A stretch of 18,392 bases of DNA from Alkalibaculum bacchi (GTDB taxonomy: Bacteria; Bacillota; Clostridia; Eubacteriales; Alkalibacteraceae). Of this stretch, positions 6,315 to 13,027 are shown one piece after another. Within the stretch, counting starts at the first letter, position 1. The number at the start of each line of letters is the position of its first letter. The stretch covers positions 1 through 18,392 of the forward strand of contig NZ_CALNCS010000161.1 of assembly GCF_937875145.1 (NCBI RefSeq), written 5' to 3'. The translations under genes and the position numbers were made by a program. A model generated the notes under the pieces. The model did not search any database. It was not told the origin of the DNA and saw only the letters and a list, made by a program, of their open reading frames with translations.

Positions 6315-8474
6315 ATGAAAGTAATTATCGCAGAAAAGCCATCTGTAGCGAAGAATATCGCTGATGCAGTTCATTCTAATAAGAGGAAGAATGGGTATTT
6401 TGAAGGCAATGATTATTTAGTTACCTGGGCTTTTGGTCATCTCCTAGAATTATTAGATGCAAAAGATTATGATTCAAAGATGTCTAGCTGGCGAATGGAG
6501 AACTACCCTTTTATCCCACAAAGCTTTGAATACAAAGTCAAATCAAATAGTAAAAATCGTGCTATTGTGGATGAAGGTGCTTTTAAGCAAATTGAGCTCA
6601 TTAAGGAACTCATTAATAAAGAAGGTGTAAATGGAGTAATATCAGCTTGTGACTACGATCGTGAAGGGCAGATTATTGGAGATATTATTTTAGAATACTT
6701 ACACGTAAATAAAAGCGTAGAGAGGCTCTTGTTAAATGAATGGACGCCAACAGAAGTAAAAGCAGGGCTTGAAAAATTAAAGCCTAATAGTACAATGGAG
6801 CCCCTGAGAGATGCAGGGATTAGCAGGCAGTGGGCTGATTGGGTTATTGGGATTAATCTAACCAGCGTTGCAACATTAAAATATCAGAGAGGGTCAGGGA
6901 GACCTTTAAATATTGGTCGAGTGCTCTTGCCAACTCTTAAAATCATATACGATAGAGATATGGAAATCGAACAGTTTAAACCAGAGGCCTTTTATAAATT
7001 GATGGCAGATTTCAAGACAAAAAGTGGAGAAGTATATGAGGGAATCTATACCTTAGAGAATAAGGATAAATTCCCAGAAAAAGCCTTACTTCAAGTAGTT
7101 CAAAAGGCAATTAAAGATCAAGATGGCATTATAATAGACAAGCAAGTAGAAAAAAAGAAGGAATATCCACCTAGCTTATTTAATCTATCAAATCTGCAAG
7201 GTCATGTGACAAGCAAATATAAAGGTTGGACTTCAGATAAAGTATTGAAGATAGCTCAGAGTTTATATGAGAAGAAATTCATAACTTATCCTAGAACAGC
7301 CAGTATGGCCCTAGAGGAATCACTAACATCAAAAGCTCAAAAAGTATTAAATACAGTTAAAAAAGGCTTAGCCTATGAAGATGAGATTATATTTTCAATC
7401 AACAAGAGAGTCTTTGATAATAGCAAAGTAGAAAGCCATAGCGCTATTATACCAACTTATTTGCTGCCAAAAGGCTTAGATGGCGATGAAAAAATTGTAT
7501 ATGAAGCTGTAAAAAATCGTTTTATTATGCAGTTTATGCCTATAGCAGAACATGAAGAGGCTACTCTTGTCACTAAGGTAGATGTAGAAGAAGCAAAGGG
7601 TACATTCATCTCAAAAGGTCGAATTCAGCTTACAAAGGGTTGGAAAAAGGTAGAGGATATCCAGTCAAAGGACAAGACTTTACCAATGGCGGTAAAAGGC
7701 GACATCGTTCATACGATGAAAACAAAGATACAAGAGAAAAAAACCCTACCTCCAAAAAAACATACAGAAAAGACTCTTCTAAGAGTAATGGAGACTTGTG
7801 GAAAAAAATATAAGGATGGAGAACAGGATTCAGAAGAGGTACAAGCCATATTAAGCGGTTTTAGTATTGGAACGCCAGCAACTCGGGCAGAAACCATAAA
7901 AAAATTAGAGACGGTTGGATATATTGAGAGAAGTGGAAAAAATCTCACAGTAACAGATATGGGAAAAAGATTAGTAGAGATGTTTCCTGTTAAGGAATTA
8001 CTCGATTTAGAGTATACAGGTAGATTGGAAAAATCATTATCTGAAATTGAAAAAGGGCAATTAAAAAAACAAGAATTTTTAAATGAAATCTTTATGTTTA
8101 CTACATCAGCTGTAGATGTAATAAAAAAAGATGAATTTCACATTATTAATGAAATCAAGCCAAAGGATGAAAAAAAACACGAAAGTTTAGGAAAGTGCCC
8201 TCTATGTAAAAGCGATGTAATTGAAGGAACGAAAGGCTATGGATGTAGTAATTGGAAAGCAGGTTGTAAATTCGTAGTTTGGAAAAACGATAAATTTTTA
8301 GAGGCTCTAAAAGTAAGACCTACAAAAGAAGTTGTCATAAAACTATTAGAAGAAGGAAAAGTCTACGGCAATCACTTTATAAGCAAAAAAGGAAAACGCT
8401 TTACAGCTTATCTATATTATGAGAAAAATAAAGAAAATGATTACTTTAGTTGGAGAATGGAGTTTCCGAAGTAA
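6315..8474 (+). CDS. topB: DNA topoisomerase III
   Basis: This type IA topoisomerase (719 residues, usual for Firmicutes TopB) passes one DNA strand through a transient break and decatenates DNA. The TOPRIM domain begins at MKVIIAEKPSVAKNIADAV (catalytic Glu7) and continues to ACDYDREGQIIG (Asp113, Asp115, Glu117). The active-site Tyr is Y325 in FITYPRTAS. The C-terminus has a zinc-finger-like CPLCK...GYGCSNWKAGC segment (about 627-652) and a final KxYGNHFISKKGKRF module. ATG 6315 has AAAGGGG upstream. The 208-bp leader has TATAAT at 6211, 6246 and 6273 without clear -35 partners. Its position near oriC and its co-orientation with the fork fit a role in separating daughter strands, but this is not proof of a special origin function. 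Confidence 0.95.
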   Translation: MKVIIAEKPSVAKNIADAVHSNKRKNGYFEGNDYLVTWAFGHLLELLDAKDYDSKMSSWRMENYPFIPQSFEYKVKSNSKNRAIVDEGAFKQIELIKELINKEGVNGVISACDYDREGQIIGDIILEYLHVNKSVERLLLNEWTPTEVKAGLEKLKPNSTMEPLRDAGISRQWADWVIGINLTSVATLKYQRGSGRPLNIGRVLLPTLKIIYDRDMEIEQFKPEAFYKLMADFKTKSGEVYEGIYTLENKDKFPEKALLQVVQKAIKDQDGIIIDKQVEKKKEYPPSLFNLSNLQGHVTSKYKGWTSDKVLKIAQSLYEKKFITYPRTASMALEESLTSKAQKVLNTVKKGLAYEDEIIFSINKRVFDNSKVESHSAIIPTYLLPKGLDGDEKIVYEAVKNRFIMQFMPIAEHEEATLVTKVDVEEAKGTFISKGRIQLTKGWKKVEDIQSKDKTLPMAVKGDIVHTMKTKIQEKKTLPPKKHTEKTLLRVMETCGKKYKDGEQDSEEVQAILSGFSIGTPATRAETIKKLETVGYIERSGKNLTVTDMGKRLVEMFPVKELLDLEYTGRLEKSLSEIEKGQLKKQEFLNEIFMFTTSAVDVIKKDEFHIINEIKPKDEKKHESLGKCPLCKSDVIEGTKGYGCSNWKAGCKFVVWKNDKFLEALKVRPTKEVVIKLLEEGKVYGNHFISKKGKRFTAYLYYEKNKENDYFSWRMEFPK

Positions 8475-8580
8475 GGTGGTAAGGTGGTAAGCTTCAAGGT
8501 GGTAAGCAAAACCCCTAAGCGACTAATGGTGGCTACTATGCTTTTACTTACCACCTTACTACCTTATCACCTTACCACCT
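8474..8580. repeat. Long imperfect palindrome built from 8-bp GGTGGTAA units
   Basis: The left arm (8474-8506) is AAGGTGGT repeated with one divergent unit (AAGCTTC). The right arm (8547-8580) is the reverse sense, ACCTTACT, ACCTTATC, ACCTTACC. The arms pair along about 33 positions with few mismatches, and some pairing continues inward (taagcaaaa / taagtaaaag). The centre (8507-8546) is unrelated. The left arm starts at the last base of the topB stop codon, so a transcript would fold into a large hairpin between topB and the ABC-F gene. No T-tract follows. Confidence 0.8.
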
Positions 8581-8605
8581 GCATTTTTAGAAAGGCGTTG
8601 ATTAA

Positions 8606-10525
8606 ATGAGTATACTTACGGCAGATAATTTATCGAAAAGTTATGGTGAAAAGGTGCTTTTTAAAAATATATCTTTTAGTATTGTAGATGAAAAGATTGG
8701 TCTTATTGGAATCAATGGTACTGGGAAATCTACTCTTTTAAAGATTATAGCGGGTATGGAACCTAGTGAAAGTGGGAATATTCAGATGACTAGCGGTATG
8801 AAAATTGAATATTTACCTCAAGATCCTGAATTTGATGAGGATTCCAGTATACTTGAACAAGTTTTTAAGGGTGATTCTAAAGTATTGAGATTAATCAGAG
8901 ATTATCAAAACGCTCTAGAGGAGATAAGCAAAGAGCCTGAAAACGAAAAAATCCAAAGAAGGCTTTCTCAGCTTAGTAATGAAATGGATTCAAATGATGC
9001 TTGGGGTATGGAAAATCAGATTAAAACTATTTTAACAAGATTGGGGATTCAGGATTATAGCAGGAAAATTAGTACCTTATCTGGCGGTCAAAAAAAGAGG
9101 GTAGCTTTAGCTAGTGCACTAGTGACTCCTTGTGATTTGCTCATACTAGACGAACCTACTAACCACTTAGATAATAAGATGATTGATTGGTTAGAAGGGC
9201 ATATAAAGAGTAGGACTGGTTCTTTACTTATGATCACTCATGATCGGTATTTCTTAGACCGAGTCGTAACAAAGATTATGGAATTAGATAAGGGTCATCT
9301 ATATATCTACGAAGGAAATTACACTCATCATATTGAGAAAAAGCTTGAAAGACAAGAGTTGGCAAGTTCTATGGAGCGAAAGAGGCAAAACCTTTATCGT
9401 CAAGAACTAGCCTGGATCAAGAGAGGTGCTAGAGCTCGAACTACAAAGCAAAAGGCTAGAATCCAACGTTTCGAAGCTATAAAAGACGCAAAAGTGGATA
9501 TAGAAGAAACCCAAATAGAGATCAGCAGCGTTCATTCTAGATTAGGTCAAAAGATTATTGAAATTGAGGATTTACACAAAAGCTTTGGAAACAAACATAT
9601 TGTGGATGAATTTTCTTATACCTTTCAAAAAGATGACCGAATAGGCGTCATCGGTGACAATGGAGCAGGTAAAACAACTCTATTAAATCTTATTATAGGA
9701 AAATTGAGTCCAGATCACGGGGCAGTCACCTTAGGAGAAACGGTCAAATTAGCTTACTTTTCTCAGCAAATAGAAGAAATGGATGAATCCCTTCGAGCAA
9801 TTGAGTATATAAAGAAAACAGCAGAATTTGTGACTACTTCTGATGGCAATAAAATAAGTGCTTCTCAAATGATGGAAAAATTTCTTTTTCCTTCAGACTT
9901 GCAGTGGACGCCAATTTATAAGCTTTCAGGTGGAGAAAAGCGTAGGCTATACCTTATGAAAATTCTTATAGACTCGCCTAATATATTAGTACTAGACGAG
10001 CCTACAAACGATATTGACATCGATACTTTAAATGTATTAGAAGGGTATATTGACGATTTTAGGGGTCCTGTTATAACCGTATCTCATGACCGATACTTTT
10101 TAGACCGAATTTGTAATAAGATCTTTCATTTAGATGGAAAGGGAAAAATCACACAATATACTGGAAATTATTTTGATTATATAGAAGAAACCCGTAGTAA
10201 TTGGAATAGTAATTCTTCTATAGAAGCTACTGTAGAATCTTCTATAGAAGAAAAAAGCAAAGCTCCTATTTTAGAATCAAGGAACGAAAAAACCAAAACA
10301 AAATTATCTTACAATGAAAAAAGAGAATACGAAAGTATAGATGGCGAAATTGAATTGCTAGAAGAAAAGCTTGACCATATTTCTACAGAAATATCTTTAT
10401 ATTCCAGTGAATTTGAAAAACTTCAAGTATTAATGGAAGAAAAGGACAAAATAGAAGAAGAACTACTGTATAAAATGGAAAGACAAGAATACCTTAATCA
10501 TTTAGTAGAGGCATTTGAGAAGTAG
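8606..10525 (+). CDS. ABC-F family ATPase (Uup/YfmR-like translation factor)
   Basis: ABC-F proteins have two fused ATPase domains and no membrane domain; they act on the ribosome, probing the E-site and relieving stalls or giving antibiotic protection. This 639-residue protein has Walker A at GINGTGKST (35-43), signature LSGGQ (about 158), Walker B LLILDEPTNHLD (about 177), a linker with RGARARTTKQKARIQRFEAI, second Walker A GDNGAGKTT (about 350), signature LSGGEKRR (about 439) and LVLDEPTNDID (about 461). A charged coiled-coil tail (about 565-639) is typical of the Uup/YfmR branch, so I favour a general translation factor over an antibiotic-resistance type. AAAGGCG precedes the ATG. It reads toward rpmH, which has its own promoter. 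Confidence 0.9.
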   Translation: MSILTADNLSKSYGEKVLFKNISFSIVDEKIGLIGINGTGKSTLLKIIAGMEPSESGNIQMTSGMKIEYLPQDPEFDEDSSILEQVFKGDSKVLRLIRDYQNALEEISKEPENEKIQRRLSQLSNEMDSNDAWGMENQIKTILTRLGIQDYSRKISTLSGGQKKRVALASALVTPCDLLILDEPTNHLDNKMIDWLEGHIKSRTGSLLMITHDRYFLDRVVTKIMELDKGHLYIYEGNYTHHIEKKLERQELASSMERKRQNLYRQELAWIKRGARARTTKQKARIQRFEAIKDAKVDIEETQIEISSVHSRLGQKIIEIEDLHKSFGNKHIVDEFSYTFQKDDRIGVIGDNGAGKTTLLNLIIGKLSPDHGAVTLGETVKLAYFSQQIEEMDESLRAIEYIKKTAEFVTTSDGNKISASQMMEKFLFPSDLQWTPIYKLSGGEKRRLYLMKILIDSPNILVLDEPTNDIDIDTLNVLEGYIDDFRGPVITVSHDRYFLDRICNKIFHLDGKGKITQYTGNYFDYIEETRSNWNSNSSIEATVESSIEEKSKAPILESRNEKTKTKLSYNEKREYESIDGEIELLEEKLDHISTEISLYSSEFEKLQVLMEEKDKIEEELLYKMERQEYLNHLVEAFEK

Positions 10526-10545
10526 TATGGTACTTGCGAATTTTC

Positions 10546-10574
10546 TTGACAAGCCCTATCTTTGAATATATAAT
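10546..10574 (+). promoter_or_regulatory. Consensus sigma-A promoter of the rpmH operon
   Basis: TTGACA (10546-10551) and TATAAT (10569-10574) are perfect hexamers with a 17-bp spacer. The -10 ends 76 bp before the rpmH ATG, leaving an AT-rich leader of about 70 nt. A perfect promoter is expected for ribosomal protein L34 and makes the operon independent of the ABC-F gene ending at 10525. Confidence 0.9.
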
Positions 10575-10650
10575 TTTAGGGTGAAACGTTAAATAGAAAA
10601 ATATGAAATATATTTATTAATAAATGTATTGCCAGTGGGAGGTGTTCCAG

Positions 10651-10785
10651 ATGAAACAGACTTATCAACCAAAGAAAAGAAAAAGATCTAGAGTTCATGG
10701 TTTTAGAAAGAGAATGGCTAGTAGTACAGGTCAAAATGTTCTTAACAACAGACGAAGAAAAGGAAGAAAGCGATTATCAGCTTAA
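10651..10785 (+). CDS. rpmH: Large ribosomal subunit protein bL34
   Basis: The 44-residue, extremely basic protein starts MKQTYQPKKRKRSRVHGFRK and ends NNRRRKGRKRLSA, the unmistakable L34 pattern (RMxxxxGxxVLxxRRxKGRxxLSA). It is a structural component of the 50S subunit near the base of domain III of 23S rRNA. GGGAGG lies eight bases before the ATG. It is the first gene of the rpmH-rnpA-yidD-yidC-jag cluster. A small hairpin with a T-run begins directly after the stop codon and probably reduces read-through, so that L34 is made in excess over RnpA. Confidence 0.97.
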   Translation: MKQTYQPKKRKRSRVHGFRKRMASSTGQNVLNNRRRKGRKRLSA

Positions 10786-10807
10786 GGCCGCATATTGTGG
10801 CCTTTTT
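10786..10807 (+). terminator. Attenuator hairpin between rpmH and rnpA
   Basis: GGCCGCA (10786-10792) pairs with TGTGGCC (10796-10802; one G-T pair) around a 3-nt loop, followed by TTTTT (10803-10807). It starts immediately after the rpmH stop codon. rnpA has no obvious promoter after it, so partial termination is likely: much L34 mRNA and less RnpA mRNA. Confidence 0.7.
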
Positions 10808-10833
10808 ATCAACCTATAAAAGTAGGCGAACAA

Positions 10834-11169
10834 ATGGGAAAGATTGAATCTTTTAGCAACAGAACATTTCAAAAAGTCTATAAGAAGGGTAAATCCTATG
10901 GCAATAAGTTGCTTGTCATGTACTATGTAGAAAATGATTTACACTACAACAGACTAGGCATTACAGTAAGTAAGAAAAATGGCAATAGTGTAGTTCGACA
11001 CCGAATAAAAAGGCTGATTAAAGAGAGTTACAGAATAAACGCCAAAAAATTTATAAGCGGATATGATATAATCTTTATTGCAAGGGTAGGCATAGAGTCT
11101 AGCTCTTTTTCTCAAGTAGAGAGTGCAGTAAAGCATCTGATGAAGAAAAATAATCTAGTGAAAAAGTGA
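10834..11169 (+). CDS. rnpA: Ribonuclease P protein component
   Basis: RnpA binds the RNase P catalytic RNA and helps it cut the 5' leader from pre-tRNAs. The 111-residue product starts MGKIESFSNRTFQKVYKKGK and has the signature RLGITVSKKNGNSVVRHRIKRLIKES. The usual RNR core reads RHR here, an Asn-to-His change. It continues with DIIFIARVG and the C-terminal VESAVKHLMKK helix. I use the ATG at 10834, where RnpA homologues begin; a TTG at 10795 keeps the frame open but lies inside the attenuator hairpin. The ribosome binding site (TAGGCG) is weak. The stop codon is 4 bp before yidD. Confidence 0.93.
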   Translation: MGKIESFSNRTFQKVYKKGKSYGNKLLVMYYVENDLHYNRLGITVSKKNGNSVVRHRIKRLIKESYRINAKKFISGYDIIFIARVGIESSSFSQVESAVKHLMKKNNLVKK

Positions 11170-11173
11170 TCAA

Positions 11174-11386
11174 ATGATTAAAAAAATTTTCTTACTTGGT
11201 ATAAGATTCTATCAAAAGTTTATTTCACCTTTACTGCCAGGCAGGTGTAGGTTTTATCCTACATGTTCCCAGTATTGTTACGAAGCTTTTGAGAAATATG
11301 GTGCAGTAAAAGGTTTTTTCCTGTCCATAAACAGGTTGAGAAAATGTCATCCTTTTCATCCAGGAGGGTATGACCCATTATTGTGA
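11174..11386 (+). CDS. yidD: Membrane protein insertion efficiency factor YidD
   Basis: This 70-residue protein has an N-terminal amphipathic helix (IKKIFLLGIRFYQKFISPLL), then CRFYPTCSQYCYEAFEKYG with Cys at 25, 31 and 35, and the C-terminal CHPFHPGGYDPL. These are the defining features of the YidD family, which aids YidC-dependent membrane insertion on the inner face of the membrane. Its place between rnpA and yidC is classic. It starts 4 bp after the rnpA stop, with AAGTGAT overlapping that stop as a probable ribosome binding site, so translation is coupled. Confidence 0.96.
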   Translation: MIKKIFLLGIRFYQKFISPLLPGRCRFYPTCSQYCYEAFEKYGAVKGFFLSINRLRKCHPFHPGGYDPLL

Positions 11387-11409
11387 AAAGGTAATTTAGG
11401 GAGGAATAT

Positions 11410-12078
11410 ATGACCATATTATACGAGTTGTTTGGTAGTATGCTATATTATATATATAACTTTGTAGGAGATTATGGTATAGCAATTATTCTGTTTTCTC
11501 TTATTGCAAAATTAATATTATTGCCTATTAATATCAAACAAACAAAGTCTATGCATGAAACAACTAGGATTCAACCTGAAATACAAAAGATACAAAAAAA
11601 ATATAAAGACAATCCAGAAAAGCTTAACGAAGAAACGATGAAATTGTATAAAGAACACAGTATTAATCCTGTGGGTGGATGCTTACCTCTTCTTATTCAA
11701 ATGCCTATCATAATCGGTTTGTATAGAGTATTACAACAACCTCAAATATATGTATTTGGCTCTCAAGAAGTATATGATGCTATTGACAAAGCTTTTTTGT
11801 GGTTACCTAGTTTAGGACAACCGGATCCACTCCACATACTTCCAATTCTTGCAGCAGTAACTACCTACCTGTATATGAGTACTTCTCAAACTCCAGGTGG
11901 TAATGAACAAGCTCAACAAATGAACCAGTCCATGAAAATTATGTCACCACTTTTAATTGGCTTTATGGCGTGGACATTTCCATCTGGTTTAGCATTGTAC
12001 TGGGTTATTCAAAATATATTCACCTTTGTACAACAAATTTTTATGAGATCACTTTTTACCCAAGAGGGAGGTAAATAG
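11410..12078 (+). CDS. yidC: Membrane protein insertase YidC/Oxa1
   Basis: YidC inserts membrane proteins, alone or with SecYEG. The 222-residue product is the short Gram-positive type. Hydrophobic segments occur at about 6-40, 95-105, 140-158 and 176-205, with the conserved LILLPINIKQTKSM, then a charged helical hairpin (QPEIQKIQKKYK), NPVGGCLPLLIQMPIIIGLYRVL and the tail FPSGLALYWVIQNIFTFVQQ. The groove residue that is Arg in B. subtilis SpoIIIJ appears to be Lys34 here, a conservative change. I see no lipobox Cys or clear cleavage site at the N-terminus. GGGAGG precedes the ATG. The gene end encodes EGGK, and this same DNA supplies the ribosome binding site of jag. Confidence 0.95.
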   Translation: MTILYELFGSMLYYIYNFVGDYGIAIILFSLIAKLILLPINIKQTKSMHETTRIQPEIQKIQKKYKDNPEKLNEETMKLYKEHSINPVGGCLPLLIQMPIIIGLYRVLQQPQIYVFGSQEVYDAIDKAFLWLPSLGQPDPLHILPILAAVTTYLYMSTSQTPGGNEQAQQMNQSMKIMSPLLIGFMAWTFPSGLALYWVIQNIFTFVQQIFMRSLFTQEGGK

Positions 12079-12081
12079 CTT

Positions 12082-12708
12082 ATGAAAGCTGTAGTTGCAA
12101 CTGGAAAGACAGTAGAAGAGGCTATTGAGACGGCAGTTAAAGAATTAAATACAACTAAAGATAAAGTTGAAACAAAAGTTTTAGAACTTCCTAGCAGTGG
12201 ATTTATGAGCTTATTTCGAAGTAAGCTTGCAAAAGTAGAAGTAACTTTACAGCTTGATTTGTGTGATATTGCCGCAGATTTCTTAAAGGAAGTTTGCCAT
12301 GCTATGAATATTGATGCTCATATTGACGCAAAATTAGAAGATAATATCTTATTTATTGAGTTGAAAGGCGAGAGTATGGGCGTCTTAATCGGTCGAAGAG
12401 GACAAACCTTAGATTCTCTACAGTATTTGACTAGTTTAGTGGTTAATAAGGAATCTGAACAGTATATTAGAGTGAACTTAGATACTGAGAATTATCGCAA
12501 AAAGAGAGAAGTCACACTAATAGAATTAGCAGGAAAGCTGGCACACAAAGTAGAAAAAACTCGTAGAAAAATCGAATTAGAACCTATGAACCCTTATGAG
12601 AGGCGAATCATTCATTCGACTCTTCAGAAAAACAAGAATGTACATACGTACAGTCAAGGGGAAGAGCCCTTTAGGAAAGTTGTCATAGATGTAAAAAAGA
12701 CCAGTTAA
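12082..12708 (+). CDS. jag: RNA-binding protein Jag (KhpB, SpoIIIJ-associated)
   Basis: Jag/KhpB is an RNA-binding protein linked to cell elongation and division control in Gram-positive bacteria, usually encoded next to yidC. The 208-residue product shows the three usual parts. The Jag_N domain (about 1-50) starts MKAVVATGKTVEEAIETAV. A KH domain carries the GxxG loop GRRG (104-107) within GVLIGRRGQTLDSLQ. An R3H domain at the end contains MNPYERRIIHSTLQ (about 169-182). The start has GGGAGG upstream, lying within the end of yidC. A terminator stem overlaps its final codons, so it ends the rpmH operon. Confidence 0.94.
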   Translation: MKAVVATGKTVEEAIETAVKELNTTKDKVETKVLELPSSGFMSLFRSKLAKVEVTLQLDLCDIAADFLKEVCHAMNIDAHIDAKLEDNILFIELKGESMGVLIGRRGQTLDSLQYLTSLVVNKESEQYIRVNLDTENYRKKREVTLIELAGKLAHKVEKTRRKIELEPMNPYERRIIHSTLQKNKNVHTYSQGEEPFRKVVIDVKKTS

Positions 12709-12721
12709 AGCTGGTCTTTTT
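12694..12721 (+). terminator. Intrinsic terminator of the rpmH-jag operon
   Basis: AAAAAGACCAG (12694-12704) and CTGGTCTTTTT (12711-12721) form an 11-bp stem with a 6-nt loop that contains the jag stop codon. The T-run makes up the descending arm end. The A-run on the other side means it could act in both directions. Confidence 0.9.
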
Positions 12722-12754
12722 CCGTGAACTAACGAGCCGAGCAAAACCAATAAG

Positions 12755-12865
12755 AAAGCGCCTCGGCGCTTTAGTCAGCAACCCTGATAGGGGTAATACC
12801 ATTCAATTTATCTCGCCTTTCGGGCATAATAAATTAGGTATTACTATTAAGTAACCAGCTATCAG
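12755..12865. repeat. Composite palindromic intergenic element
   Basis: The gap between jag and mnmE (12709-13027, 319 bp) has no gene. It contains a compact hairpin AAAGCGCC/GGCGCTTT (12755-12762, 12765-12772). A large stem follows, made of GTAATACC (12793-12800) with GGTATTAC (12837-12844), AATTTAT (12805-12811) with ATAAATT (12829-12835), and GCC (12815-12817) with GGC (12823-12825). An outer pair, CTGATAG (12784-12790) and CTATCAG (12859-12865), encloses it. No long T-run follows. It looks like a small miniature or palindromic repeat element and is more GC-rich in its hairpin tips than its surroundings. Confidence 0.65.
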
Positions 12866-12898
12866 TCACCAGCATCTTGGATCTAGGATTGGCAGGTC

Positions 12899-12927
12899 AA
12901 GATTTTTCGCTGCGCTCAGGATGACTT
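12899..12927 (-). repeat. Dispersed intergenic repeat, copy A
   Basis: On the minus strand it reads AAGTCATCCTGAGCGCAG followed by CGAAAAATCTT. It matches copy B at 18073-18099 at most positions (GTCAT-C-TGAG...GCGAA..ATCT). Similar GTCAT(C/T)CTGAGCG(N)AGCGAAG(N)ATCT sequences occur between genes in many bacteria; that statement is from memory. Here it lies between the palindromic element and mnmE. Confidence 0.7.
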
Positions 12928-13027
12928 AAGTAATAGTTGGATTAAAAAGAAGCACTTTTTTATCAAATAAAATAAAGATTAAATGTTAAACTAAATAAAT
13001 AAGTATATAAGTACGAGGTGACAAAAT

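Noticed and set aside
8474..8580. CRISPR-like array
   Set aside because: Units are only 8 bp, contiguous and inverted, without spacers; no cas genes nearby. The same holds for 5739-5852.
10582..10590. Half-site resembling parS (GTGAAAC)
   Set aside because: There is no second half; no TGTTTCACGTGAAACA-like palindrome was seen by eye anywhere in the window.
10795..10833. Upstream TTG start for rnpA
   Set aside because: It lies inside the attenuator hairpin, has no ribosome binding site, and adds 13 residues not seen in RnpA proteins.
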